Assembly: GCF_964340395.1 (NCBI RefSeq)
Contig: NC_135549.1
Location: 34,592,332 to 34,656,331, forward strand
Length of the DNA: 64,000 bases
Direction: 5' to 3'
Origin: Glandiceps talaboti
Lineage: Eukaryota; Hemichordata; Enteropneusta; Spengelidae
Positions 36,030 to 49,200 of the stretch are shown piece after piece. The translations under genes and the position numbers were made by a program. How positions within the stretch are numbered: the stretch's first letter is position 1; every line of letters begins with the position of its first letter. The notes under the pieces were generated by a model. That model did not search any database. It worked only from the letters and a program-made list of their open reading frames with translations, and was not told the origin of the DNA.

Positions 36030-37040
36030 CAATGGACGCTGGGAAAATCAGGACTTTGTGTTCGTCGCAATATAGACTTTGCTTGTAACTAAACGACTTG
36101 TACCAGGTACTATGTAGAATTTCCCCGCAACTTTTATATTTGTACTTGTCACTATATCGATCGTGCTCTAGACTAATATTTGTTACCTACCCCTGAGAAC
36201 AGGCCACAGTAAACAGTTCTCAACACGTACATGTACTTCAGTATAATGATTGGATCGGAATGTTTTGGGTTTTTTGACAAATACGTGGCACAATGTCTAG
36301 GAATATTTTTAGTCAAATTTTGAACAGTAACTCAGTGACCGTGGAAAAAAATTGTTCAATAGTTTGCCTGTCAAGAAAAATAACTTACGTCTCTGTTCAT
36401 GCATCCAAATGTGTCAACACATTTCAATTTAGATTACTACCAGTTCAACATACAATGTAAAGTAATGTCATGTACAGTACATACATTGTACTCCAGTATC
36501 TGGTTTTAGCCCCAGGGGGATATTCCCTTTATTTGAGTACACATATATGTGCCGCCCTTTGGGGTGCGTTTTCTAGCCCTTTGTTCCGATGGGGTCTGTC
36601 TTTTTTCGAGCTGAAGAGTTTAAAATTGGGTCCACTTTGCATTATTTTCAATTTTGCTTGGTCAAAAATGTTGTCCATTGTCCTTTACCATATTATAACT
36701 GCCATTAATTGCCCCAAAATGTTACCTCATAAGGAAAATAAAGTATTTAGGGCTAAAATTTCATCTTTTAAAAACCTGTAATGGTCTAAAATGGTGTATT
36801 GATGTTTTGTTAAAATGGGTCTAAAATGGGGCCTGGCTTTCCAGCACTGGCCACACACCCCTACCAGAGCTGGCCACAGCTACCATCCCCTGGGGTTTTA
36901 GCATGGCATAAAGTATGACTATTATTTTTATAGCTGGCTTTCAAGCATAGCAAGGTGTTGATGTCAAATATTTGTTGTTTGTTATAGGAAGATAATCAGT
37001 GTCTACCAAGAAAGATAGTGGCTTGTTAATCGTTCACTGA
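36030..37040. other. Intron 4 sequence with nothing recognised
   Basis: Unique AT-rich sequence. A 103-codon plus-strand ORF at 36470-36781 has no recognisable domain or splice context and is left uncalled. Confidence 0.5.
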
Positions 37041-37210
37041 TTATTCAGGGATTAGACTGCGTGGGTGTTCATGTTTCCACATGGACCTCCAAGAACCATG
37101 GGATTTAAATCTTCCCATTTAAATGAAAAGTTCAAATAAATGAAAGTAATTATTAGCCACTGCAAGCGATTGTGTAAAAAGCTATACTTACGGTATCTAA
37201 TGGTGCTTAC

Positions 37211-37311
37211 CTTCAGATTAAATGGTGGTATGAAATCCAACAGATTTACAATCTCATTGTGAGAGGCATCAAGTTCTATCAGATATGGCATGGAACCCAG
37301 TGGACTTAAAT
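37211..37311 (-). CDS. LRGUK: LRGUK exon 4: LRR segment (residues 129-162)
   Basis: It is 101 nt, phase 1 to 0. The acceptor is TTTTCAG and the donor AAG|GTAAGC. The peptide is D(129)LSPLGSMPYLIELDASHNEI followed by VNLLDFIPPFNLK. 'MPYLIELDASHN' and 'F.PP.NLK' closely match the LRGUK consensus and identify the family more clearly than any other exon here. The end of the exon falls between the NLK of one repeat and the .VDLS of the next, so the exon boundary cuts an LRR in the middle. Confidence 0.9.
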
Positions 37312-37439
37312 CTGAAAATACCAAACCATATACTGATTGATGAGTATTTACTCTTTATTAATTATGATGTACTCAGTTTCACACTTTTCTAAACATGTGA
37401 AAGATTCTCTAAGGCTAAGCTGCACCTTTTGCTTACTTG

Positions 37440-38240
37440 CAATGAAAATAGTGTCAATGGTGTTGTAGCACATCTGTACAGTTTTATAAAATGTTTATCC
37501 ACATGCTGATCCATGCTAGGTATACATGTAGGTGTTCATTTGCTAAATGATTATCCAGTTGCCTATCAAACCATGTTGTTATCTTTGCAAAAGACACGAC
37601 CATTTTGCTGCTGCTATGGGCATGGTCATGTTGATAGACATATTTGCATACATTTTTTAAATGTTCGTTCACTTGTCTATGAATCCCTTATGCTATCTTT
37701 GTGATATACATCATCGTATGGCTGGTGCTATGGGCATGCTCTTGTTGCTGGGTATATTTGCATATATTTTTTAATGTTTATTCATTTGCCTAGTAATCCC
37801 TGTTATTATCTTTGCAATATACATGATCATGTGACTGTTGCTATGGGCATGACCTTGTTGCTAGACATACATGTATTTGCATACATTTTGTGAATGTTTG
37901 TACACTTGTCTAAGAATCCCTGTTGTTATATTTGTGAAATACACCATTATTTAGCTGTTGCTATGGGCATCGTCATGGTTGCTAGAGATATGGGCATACA
38001 TTTTTTAAATATTTACTCACTTGCCTATCAGATATTGTTATTTTAGCAAAAGCATATTGCCATTTGGCTGTTGCAAAGGGCATGGTCATAGTTCCCAAGG
38101 CCAATTGTGTCACAATGTTCTCAAAACATCTCACCAAATTTCACTCCCATTGACCAAGTACTGTTTGAGATATGTTTTTTTGACCAAAATTCACATTTTT
38201 ACACCTAATTTGCATATTACTGATGAGATCATTACTACTG
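37440..38240. repeat. CTGTTGCTATGGGCGTGGTC family, copy D (5' half)
   Basis: Five to six ~115-bp units are visible from TGTAGCACATCTGTACAG on, then the CTCACCAAATTTCACTCCCATTGACC and ACCTAATTTGCATATTACTGATGAGATCATTA segments. It is cut at about 38240 by an RTE fragment, and family sequence resumes at about 39245. Confidence 0.65.
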
Positions 38241-39262
38241 CTACTGCCACTACTCCTACTACTGCTGTCTCATAACCCCTAGGTGGAGTTGTTGAGGCAC
38301 CACTGATGATACCCTGGCAATGTCCCGCCTCTTGTCACAATCTGCTGCAGCCCACTGCAATCTGGCGAAGGACAGGCCCATCCACTCCTGGTTGTTGTCT
38401 TCCCATCTCTTTCTCTGTCTGCTTCTACGTCTTCCCCCTGGTACTGTACCTTGAAGGATGATTTTTGCAAGGCTGGTTAGTAACACACTTGCTAGGCAAC
38501 CCTTTGGATCACCTTCTAGTGGTGAACTTAGCAACAGTGCAAGCTCCTGTGGGCCGGTTTATCATCTTGTGAAGTGCCCATACCATTTCAGTTGACTATT
38601 CTTAACAAGCGTTAGTAGATCTACATACATGTATGGCCCAATGGCTCTTCTGATCCTGTTGCTAACTTCCTCATTGGGCACGGTCTTTGTATGAGATGTT
38701 CATTATCTTTCAATAACATCTCATTTCGAGGGCTTGTATACGTCGCTGGAGTTCTGCAGTGAGAGTTCAGGTCTCACAAGCATACAAGAAGATGGAGAAG
38801 TCAAGTGTATGCATACATGTACATGTAAGTCTAATCTTGGACTTGACAGAGATGTTCTTATCATGCCACACAATCTTTAGTTTTGTTACCACTGCTATCG
38901 TTTGTGCAATTTTGGCCAGGACTTCTGGCTTGAATCCACTGTCAGAGACCATGGCACCTAAATACTTGAAGTTGGTAATGGTTTCAATCTTCTCCAATCT
39001 TGCCTTCCACTTTAATTTCTTTCTTGATTCCCTTAGGGTTTTGGTCATGAGTTTTGTTTGCAATGTTGTGTCTAGGTGCTTAACAAGCTTTGTAAGTTCT
39101 TCCTCGCCCACCAGACCATCAACGTTATCAGCAAAACATAGGTTGGTGATCACCCTGCCCCCGTTACTGACTATTCCTTTGTGTCCTTCCAGTGCATCAG
39201 TCATCATCCTCTCAAGAAAGAGGTTGAATAGAGTGGGTGAGAGTAGACTTCATTATGCTTAA
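38241..39262 (-). mobile_element. RTE-like LINE fragment (end of reverse transcriptase and C-terminus)
   Basis: The frame at 38767-39207 reads MMTDALEGHKGIVSNGGRVI, TNLCFADNVDGL, NFKYLGAMVSDSGFKPEVLA and YACET, characteristic of RTE-type ORF2. The catalytic FADD is changed to FADN, so it is inactive. The C-terminal continuation at 38259-38534 includes AKIILQGTVPGGRRRSRQRK and RWEDN. Frameshifts and a rearranged middle separate the two. It lies inside copy D of the CTGTTGCTATGGG family, whose ATTATGCTTAATATTTCTTC segment resumes right beside it. Confidence 0.85.
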
Positions 39263-39830
39263 TATTTCTTCATCTACATGTATACACCCCCACATGCATC
39301 CCTACTAAATTTCTGCGAAATCTGCTTGGTAGTTTTGGAACTAAAGATTTTTAACCAAAAAGACACATTTGTAGCCCCAATTTGCATGTTATTGTTATTG
39401 ATGGAATCATCATGTTATGAGCAAATCTTAATCTACACATGCCTAAAAACATTCCCACCAAATTTCAGATCAATTTTACCAGTAGTTTTTTAGTTTAATT
39501 TTTTTGACCAAAATTGAAATTTTTTTACCCAAATCACACACCTGTGATGCGATCATGTTGCTTTGAATAATTTCCCAACTAGACACCAAAAGTAATGTCC
39601 CCATCAAATACCAAGTCAATTGTTTTGGTGGTTTTTGAGTTTATGTCGTTCACATACACACACACACACACATACATACATACATACATACATACATACA
39701 TACATACATACATACATACATGTACACAGATGGACAGACACCACACCATGCCTACAGTACTATTGAATCTTAACAATTCAGTTGTGCTAAAGATATCACC
39801 AATGGTATTTTAGCACAACTGTACAGTTTA
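39245..39830. repeat. CTGTTGCTATGGGCGTGGTC family, copy D (3' half)
   Basis: Continues the ~150-bp units (TGCATCCCTACTAAATTTCTG, CCCAATTTGCATGTTATTG), then the (ACAT)n microsatellite at 39657-39722 and the end segment CAGTTGTGCTAAAGATATC. A fresh TAGCACAACTGTACAG start follows at once at 39814. Confidence 0.65.
39657..39722. repeat. (CA)n then (CATA)n microsatellite
   Basis: A CA run followed by about 13 CATA repeats. Confidence 0.95.
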
Positions 39831-40034
39831 TGTGGTAATTAGTTTACCAAATTTAAATTGAATGCCTCCTGTAAGGGCAAAACCATAGATTTTTGGGATT
39901 ACACACATTGTTGAATGCAAAATTCTAAACTATAGCTATAATACATGATGTACCACTTATTGTGACTTAATTGGAAATTAATCATATGAAACTAAATGAA
40001 ATTTGAAGCTTGCATAGTTAACATAGCCTAATTA

Positions 40035-41018
40035 TTAAAAATAGCCCCCATGGCATTCTAACACAACTGCATTTAGCTGTTGCTATGGGTGTGGTCTTGT
40101 TGCTAGACATATTTGCTTACATTTTTTGACTGTTTACTTCCTTGCCTATTAATCCATTATCTTTGCAATATAAACCATCATGTGGCTGTTGCTATGGGCG
40201 TTGTCTATTGTTAGGCATTTTGCATACATTTAAAAAAAATCTTTTCACTTACCTACCCATCCCTGTTGTTATCATTGTAATGTGCATCACCATTTCACTG
40301 TTGCTAAGGGCATTTTCATGGTTCTTAGGGCAATTGTGTCAAAATGTTTTCAACAATACCTGTAGAATAACCCTCCAGAAACATCCCCACCAAGATTCAG
40401 CCCATTCACCATGCAGTTTTCAAGATATACATGTATGTTTTTGATCAAAATTGACATTTTTAGACCTTATCTGCATATCGCCAATGGGATCATCATGTTG
40501 TGAATACAGCGTCATCTGCACATCTCCAGATGCACACCCACTAAATTCAAGCTCAATCTGCTCAGTATTTTGGAATTACAAATTTTTTAGACCTAATTTG
40601 CATATCACTGATGGGATCATCATGTTATGAAAATTTCATAATCTAAACATCCCTAAACAAGTTCCCACAAAATTTCAGCTCAACCAACTCAGCAGTTTTG
40701 GAATAAAAATTTTTTAACAAAATGACATATTTTGGTCCTAATTTGCATATAATTGATGGGATCATTATGTCATGAATAATTCTTAATCTAAACACCCCTA
40801 TGAACATTCCCACTAAATATCAGACCGATCTGCCCATTAGCTTTTGAGTTTAAGTTTTTTGACCAAAAATCACGTTTTTGACCCAAATCACACATCAGTG
40901 GTAAGATCTTTTTGATTTGAACAATTTCCCAACTAGACACCCAAGGTAATATACCCACCAAATATCATGGCAATCAGTCCAGTGGTTTTTAACTTTGAGT
41001 TTGTTTACACGCACGCAT

Positions 41019-41069
<51 letters not shown>

Positions 41070-41090
41070 TCCACAGACAGACAATTTTAG
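40035..41090. repeat. CTGTTGCTATGGGCGTGGTC family, copy E, ending in (CA)n
   Basis: The same order as copy A: ~115-bp units (40070-40340), ~150-bp CTAATTTGCATATCACTGATGG units (40450-40990), then CACACACA (41010-41063) and CAGACAGACA. It is truncated before the usual TTCAGTTGTGCTAA end. Confidence 0.65.
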
Positions 41091-41499
41091 GTTATTCAAA
41101 CCCTTTCAAGCAATAACCTTCAAGCTAAACGTGTCTGTGTTTACATTGTCGTTAAGGTAACATCACATGTTTCGTTAAAGGACATGAACTTTCGTTACGT
41201 GAAGTACAATGTAGTTCTACAATGTAGGTCATCCCTAAAAAAGGTCAAAGAGCAGCTAGTGAGAAATATTACCTACATTGTACTCTGTATTAGTCTTCAC
41301 AAAACAGTCATAACAGCGTGTCAAATGTAACTAAATAAAACCGCAAATATCAATAACTTGTAAACTGCACTTCAGTTAACGCAGTGTTTAAAATACTAAC
41401 AAGCATATCAGTTCCTATGCCTAAACTATGAAAAATGTAAAACTGTCACACATGCAATATCAATGCCCCTATAACAATGCTGCAAGCCCATTTTTATGT

Positions 41500-42200
41500 G
41501 ACATGGGAAACTCATTTAAAACTTACATTTACATTAGCTTTTCAAAGTTTGGAAATATTACCTCGAAGGCTACATGTATGATATAGTACGAATAACCTAA
41601 AAATTGTCTTAAATAAAACCAAAAAAACTGCAGATCTGCCAGGGGAAACCCCAAGGACTCCCTCACCCCCAGAGGTCACTCATGCATTCAACCAACAATC
41701 AGATGCACCAACCTTTTTACTGTCATAATGGTATTAAACTTTTGAATATTTTCACCCTATGCTAATTTGAGCTCATATTGTCTTTTAAAGATATGAAATG
41801 TTTGCTAAGATCATCTAAAATTGCCTTAAACTCCAAATCTCCCCTACCAATGATATTACTATTAGATGTGCTGACCTTTACTATAATTAACTTTTTAAGA
41901 ACATATTTCAACCCTATGTAAGTTATAAAGAATTATAGTTTCTGATACTTGATGGTACTGTCTTGTAAAGCTTGGAAGTTATTGCTTGAAAGGGTTTGAA
42001 TAGCCTAAAATTGGCTTTAAGAGAAAGAACCTTCAGGGCTTCTAGGGGAAGACCCCCTAGGACCCCCATAAGAGATGTACATATTCCCTTCTCAAGCTTT
42101 CCCACTACCTTTCACAGTCAAGATGCTATTAAACTCCACTTGGAATATATTTACCCTGTATAGTCAATAATTATAAGATAGTACTATTCCGGGATCTTAT
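41500..42200. repeat. Two diverged ~400-bp direct repeats
   Basis: Segments around 41530-41760 and 41940-42170 share an order of landmarks: AAAGYTTGGAA, AATARCCTAAAA, a GGGGAAACCCC or GGGGAAGACCCCCTAGGACCCCC hairpin-like motif, then CTTTYAC.GTC.A.ATG.TATTAAACT. No ORF is preserved. Confidence 0.5.
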
Positions 42201-42279
42201 AAAGTATTTGCAAGACAAAACAGTCAAGCAGTCCACACTGAGTCATGATAAAAAAATACCCATGATGTAAATATGATGT

Positions 42280-42320
42280 ATGATGGGGGGATGGGGGGGG
42301 GGGGGGGGGGGGGAAGGGGG
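42280..42320. repeat. Poly-G tract
   Basis: A run of about 20 G flanked by GATGGGGGG and GGAAGGGGGAAGG; its length may be uncertain in the assembly. Confidence 0.9.
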
Positions 42321-42654
42321 AAGGCATCATATTTTAAAATTAAGGGGGTCAGTCTGTTTTTGGTTTGTTTTACAGATAGGGGGGTCAGTGATTTTTTGCC
42401 AGCCCGATGGAAGAATCCACCCCATTCTCCCCAGCCTAAAGAAGCTAACCAGTCCATAAAAAGTGCACAGAACAAATTGGTAGAGACGCCAAAATAGTTG
42501 TTTCAGAAATTCTTGAGGAGATTAAATGGAATAAACATGTGATGGATTTGATAGGTTATTACAGACACACAATTCTAAAAGACTTCTAAAGTTATACATA
42601 TTCCATGGTTTGTTTTGTTCAAAAGTTTAGAAATCATGTGAACAGTACACTTAC

Positions 42655-42736
42655 CAGTGATACGGTTGTATGGAATCTCCACTTTCTGTAGCTGTGTGTA
42701 TTCGGTAAGTATGGAAATATCTACTAAATTATAACC
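42655..42736 (-). CDS. LRGUK: LRGUK exon 3: first LRR (residues 102-129)
   Basis: It is 82 nt, 27 codons plus one base, phase 0 to 1. The acceptor is TTGTTCCAG and the donor ACTG|GTAAGT. The peptide begins GYNLVDISILTEYTQLQKVE and ends IPYNRIT. It carries the LRR signature L..V.IPYN.I, with the usual Leu replaced by Ile/Pro in the beta strand. The single leftover G joins with AT of exon 4 to make Asp129. The GYNL..IS.L start is a hallmark of the first LRR of this family. Confidence 0.85.
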
Positions 42737-43286
42737 CTGGAACAAACAAAATGAGTGAAGCATGACTTTAATTGTGTTTTGAAATCATTAATACAATAGC
42801 AACTAAACCTTCTTCTAAATAAAAATTATCACTATTCTCTTGTATTCTGTATACATATTAAAAGTTACCTGCTGTAACTGTTCTGAATACAATTTAAGAG
42901 TACAATGTACTGTAATTCTTGTGTAATACAATGTATCTGTTACCAACAACATCAAGTTCGTAAAGTTCTGTTCCTAATCCTCCCCTAGATTTTTATAAAA
43001 TAATATCCAATGATCATGTTGTGTGTGAAGTGACTATGATTATTGGGGAAATATCACTTTATCACTTTCTTTTACAACAAGGATTGCCAAATCTCTTATA
43101 GGAGCACAAGCTGAGTTTTATGTTTTTGGAGTGTCATTTTTTTCTGCATGTTGAAAGGTAATCACAGTATTCTACTTACTGATGGATACTTAACTATCAC
43201 TTGCAATTAACTGAACCCAAACCTGGTTTTACGATATAATATATATATACACTGATTCAGAATTTGTGATTGATACATAGACGTAA

Positions 43287-46200
43287 TACTAGTATTGAAA
43301 CAGTCCCAGGTAAACATGTAACACTAGTATTGTAACAGTCCCAGGTAAACACGTAATACTAGTATTGTAACAGTCCCAGGTAAACACATAACACTAGTAT
43401 TGTAACAGTCCCAGGTAAACATGTAACACTAGTATTGTAACAGTCCCAGGTAAACATGTAACACTAGTATTGTAACAGTCCCAGGTAAACACGTAATACT
43501 AGTATTGTAACAGTCCCAGGTAAACACATAACACTAGTATTGTAACAGTCCCGGGTAAACACGTAATACTAGTATTGTAACAGTCCCGGGTAAACACGTA
43601 ATACTAGTATTGTAACAGTCCCAGGTAAACACATAATACTAGTATTGTAACAGTCCCGGGTAAACATGTAATACTAGTATTGTAACAGTCCCAGGTAAAC
43701 ACGGATTACTAGTATTGTAACAGTCCCGGGTAAACATGTAATACTAGTATTGTAACAGTCCCGGGTAAACACGTAATACTAGTATTGTAACAGTCCCGGG
43801 TAAACACGTAATACTAGTATTGTAACAGTCCCGGGTAAACATGTAATACTAGTATTGTAACAGTCCCGGGTAAACACGTAATACTAGTATTGTAACAGTC
43901 CCAGGTAAACACGTAATACTAGTATTGTAACAGTCCCAGGTAAACATGTAATACTAGTATTGTAACAGTCCCAGGTAAACATGTAACACTAGTATTGTAA
44001 CAGTCCCAGGTAAACATGTAACACTAGTATTGTAACAGTCCCAGGTAAACATGTAATACTAGTATTGTAACAGTCCCAGGTAAACACGTAATACTAGTAT
44101 TGTAACAGTCCCAGGTAAACACATAATACTAGTATTGTAATAATCCCGGGTAAACACGTAATACTAGTATTGTAACAATCCCAGGTAAACACGTAATACT
44201 AGTATTGTAACAGTCCCAGGTAAACACATAACACTAGTATTATAACAGTCCCAGGTAAACACATAACACTAGTATTGTAACAGTCCCGGGTAAACATGTA
44301 ACACTAGTATTGTAACAGTCCCGGGTAAACACATAATACTAGTATTGTAACAATCCCAGGTAAACATGTAATACTAGTATTGTAACAGTCCCAGGTAAAC
44401 ACGTAATACTAGTATTATAACAGTCCCAGGTAAACACATAACACTTGTATTGTAACAGTCCCAGGTAAACACGTAATACTAGTATTGTAACAGTCCCAGG
44501 TAAACACATAACACTAGTATTGTAACAGTCCCAGGTAAACACATAACACTAGTATTGTAACAGTCCCAGGTAAACACATAACACTAGTATTGTAACAGTC
44601 CCAGGTAAACACGTAATACTAGTATTGTAACAGTCCCAGGTAAACACATAACACTAGTATTGTAACAGTCCCAGGTAAACACGTAATACTAGTATTATAA
44701 CAGTCCCAGGTAAACACATAATACTAGTATTGTAACAGTCCCGGGTAAACACGTAACACTAGTATTGTAACAGTCCCGGGTAAACACGTAATACTAATAT
44801 TGTAACAATCCCAGGTAAACACGTAATACTAGTATTGTAACAGTCCCAGGTAAACACGTAATACTAGTATTGTAACAGTCCCAGGTAAACACGTAATACT
44901 AGTATTGTAACAGTCCCAGGTAAACACGTAATACTAGTATTGTAACAGTCCCAGGTAAACACGTAATACTAGTATTGTAACAGTCCCAGGTAAACACGTA
45001 ATACTAGTATTGTAACAGTCCCAGGTAAACACGTAATACTAGTATTGTAACAGTCCCAGGTAAACACGTAATACTAGTATTGTAACAGTCCCAGGTAAAC
45101 ACGTAATACTAGTATTGTAACAGTCCCAGGTAAACATGTAATACTAGTATTGTAACAGTTCTGGGTAAACACATAACACTAGTATTGTAACAGTCCCAGG
45201 TAAACACGTAATACTAATATTGTAACAATCCCAGGTAAACACGGAATACTAGTATTGTAACAGTCCCAGGTAAACACGTAATACTAGTATTGTAACAGTC
45301 CCAGGTAAACACGTAATACTAGTATTGTAACAGTCCCAGGTAAACACGTAATACTAGTATTGTAACAGTCCCGGGTAAACACGTAATACTAGTATTGTAA
45401 CAGTCCCGGGTAAACACGTAATACTAGTATTGTAACAGTCCCAGGTAAACACATAATACTAGTATTGTAACAATCCCAGGTAAACACGTAATACTAGTAT
45501 TGTAACAGTCCCAGGTAAACACATAACACTAGTATTGTAACAGTCCCAGGTAAACACGTAATACTAGTATTGTAACAGTCCCAGGTAAACACGTAATACT
45601 AGTATTGTAACAGTCCCGGGTAAACACGTAATACTAGTATTGTAACAGTCCCAGGTAAACACATAACACTAGTATTGTAACAGTCCCAGGTAAACACGTA
45701 ACACTAGTAGTGTAACAGTCCCAGGTAAACACGTAATACTAGTATTGTAACAGTCCCAGGTAAACATGTAATACTAGTATTGTAACAGTCCCGGGTAAAC
45801 ACGTAATACTAGTATTGTAACAGTCCCAGGTAAACACATAACACTAGTATTGTAACAGTCCCGGGTAAACATGTAACACTAGTATTGTAACAGTCCCAGG
45901 TAAACATGTAACACTAGTATTGTAACAGTCCCAGGTAAACACGTAACACTAGTAGGGTAACAGTCCCAGGTAAACACGTAATACTAGTATTGTAACAGTC
46001 CCAGGTAAACACGTAATACTAGTATTGTAACAGTCCCGGGTAAACACGTAATACTAGTATTGTAACAGTCCCGGGTAAACACGTAATACTAGTATTGTAA
46101 CAGTTCTGGGTAAACACGTAATACTAGTATTGTAACAGTCCCAGGTAAACATGTAACACTAGTATTGTAACAGTCCCAGGTAAACACGTAACACTAGTAG

Positions 46201-49200
46201 TGTAACAGTCCCAGGTAAACACGTAATACTAGTATTGTAACAGTCCCAGGTAAACACATAATACTAGTATTGTAACAGTCCCGGGAAAACACGTAATACT
46301 AGTATTGTAACAGTCCCAGGTAAACACATAACACTAGTATTGTAACAGTCCCGGGTAAACACGTAATACTAGTATTGTAACAGTCCCAGGTAAACACATA
46401 ACACTAGTATTGTAACAGTCCCGGGTAAACACATAACACTAGTATTGTAACAGTCCCAGGTAAACACGTAATACTAGTATTGTAACAGTCCCAGGTAAAC
46501 ATGTAATACTAGTATTGTAACAGTCCCAGGTAAACACATAATACTAGTATTATAACAGTCCCAGGTAAACACGTAATACTAGTATTGTAACAGTCCCAGG
46601 TAAACACGTAATACTAGTATTGTAACAGTCCCAGGTAAACACGTAATACTAGTATTGTAACAGTCCCAGGTAAACACGTAATACTAGTATTGTAACAGTC
46701 CCGGGTAAACACGTAATACTAGTATTGTAACAGTCCCGGGTAAACACGTAATACTAGTATTGTAACAGTCCCAGGTAAACACATAATACTAGTATTGTAA
46801 CAGTCCCAGGTAAACACGTAATACTAGTATTGTAACAGTCCCAGGTAAACACATAACACTAGTATTGTAACAGTCCCAGGTAAACACGTAATACTAGTAT
46901 TGTAACAGTCCCAGGTAAACATGTAATACTAGTATTGTAACAATCCCAGGTAAACATGTAATACTAGTATTGTAACAGTCCCAGGTAAACACATAACACT
47001 AGTATTGTAACAGTCCCAGGTAAACACATAATACTAGTATTATAACAGTCCCAGGTAAACACGTAACACTAGTAGTGTAACAGTCCCGGGTAAACACGTA
47101 ATACTAGTATTGTAACAGTCCCAGGTAAACATGTAATACTAGTATTGTAACAATCCCAGGTAAACATGTAACACTAGTATTGTAACAATCCCTGGTAAAC
47201 ACATAACACTAGTATTGTAACAGTCCCAGGTAAACACGTAATACTAGTATTGTAACAGTCCCAGGTAAACACATAACACTAGTATTGTAACAGTCCCAGG
47301 TAAACACGTAACACTAGTAGTGTAACAGTCCCAGGTAAACACGTATTACTAGTATTGTAACAGTCCCAGGTAAACACGTAATACTAGTATTGTAACAGTC
47401 CCGGGTAAACACGTAATACTAGTATTGTAACAGTCCCGGGTAAACACGTAATACTAGTATTGTAACAGTCCCGGGTAAACACGTAATACTAGTATTGTAA
47501 CAGTCCCAGGTAAACACATAACACTAGTATTGTAACAGTCCCAGGTAAACACGTAATACTAGTATTGTAACAATCCCTGGTAAACACGTAATACTAGTAT
47601 TGTAACAGTCCCAGGTAAACACATAATACTAGTATTGTAACAGTCCCAGGTAAACACATAACACTTGTATTGTAACAGTCCCGGGTAAACACGTAATACT
47701 AGTATTGTAACAATCCCAGGTAAACACGTAATACTAGTATTGTAACAGTCCCAGGTAAACACATAACACTAGTATTGTAACAGTCCCGGGTAAACACGTA
47801 ATACTAGTATTGTAACAGTCCCAGGTAAACACATAACACTAGTATTGTAACAGTCCCGGGTAAACACGTAATACTAGTATTGTAACAGTCCCAGGTAAAC
47901 ACATAATACTAGTATTGTAACAGTCCCAGGTAAACATGTAACACTAGTATTGTAACAGTCCCAGGTAAACACGTAATACTAGTATTGTAACAGTCCCAGG
48001 TAAACACATAATACTAGTATTGTAACAGTCCCAGGTAAACACGTAATACTAGTATTGTAACAGTCCCAGGTAAACACGTAATACTAGTATTGTAACAGTC
48101 CCAGGTAAACACATAACACTAGTATTGTAACAGTCCCAGGTAAACACGTAATACTAGTATTGTAACAGTCCCAGGTAAACACGTAATACTAGTATTGTAA
48201 CAATCCCAGGTAAACACATAATACTAGTATTGTAACAGTCCCAGGTAAACACGTAATACTAGTATTGTAACAATCCCAGGTAAACACGTAATACTAGTAT
48301 TGTAACAGTCCCAGGTAAACACATAATACTAGTATTGTAACAGTCCCGGGTAAACACGTAATACTAGTATTGTAACAGTCCCGGGTAAACACGTAATACT
48401 AGTATTGTAACAGTCCCAGGTAAACACGTAATACTAGTATTGTAACAGTCCCAGGTAAACACATAATACTAGTATTGTAACAGTCCCAGGTAAACACGTA
48501 ATACTAGTATTGTAACAGTCCCAGGTAAACACGTAATACTAGTATTGTAACAGTCCCGGGTAAACACGTAATACTAGTATTGTAACAGTCCCAGGTAAAC
48601 ACGGATTACTAGTATTGTAACAGTCCCAGGTAAACACGTAATACTAGTATTGTAACAATCCCAGGTAAACACGTAATACTAGTATTGTAACAGTTCTGGG
48701 TAAACACATAACACTAGTATTGTAACAGTCCCAGGTAAACACGTAATACTAATATTGTAACAATCCCAGGTAAACACGTAATACTAGTATTGTAACAATC
48801 CCAGGTAAACATGTAATACTAGTATTGTAACAGTCCCAGGTAAACACATAATACTAGTATTGTAACAGTCCCAGGTAAACACGTAATACTAGTATTGTAA
48901 CAGTCCCAGGTAAACACGTAATACTAGTATTGTAACAGTCCCAGGTAAACACGTAATACTAGTATTGTAACAGTCCCAGGTAAACACGTAATACTAGTAT
49001 TGTAACAGTCCCAGGTAAACACGTAATACTAGTATTGTAACAGTCCCAGGTAAACACATAATACTAGTATTGTAACAGTCCCAGGTAAACACGTAATACT
49101 AGTATTGTAACAGTCCCAGGTAAACACGTAATACTAGTATTGTAACAGTCCCAGGTAAACAAATAATACTAGTATTGTAACAGTCCCGGGTAAACACGTA

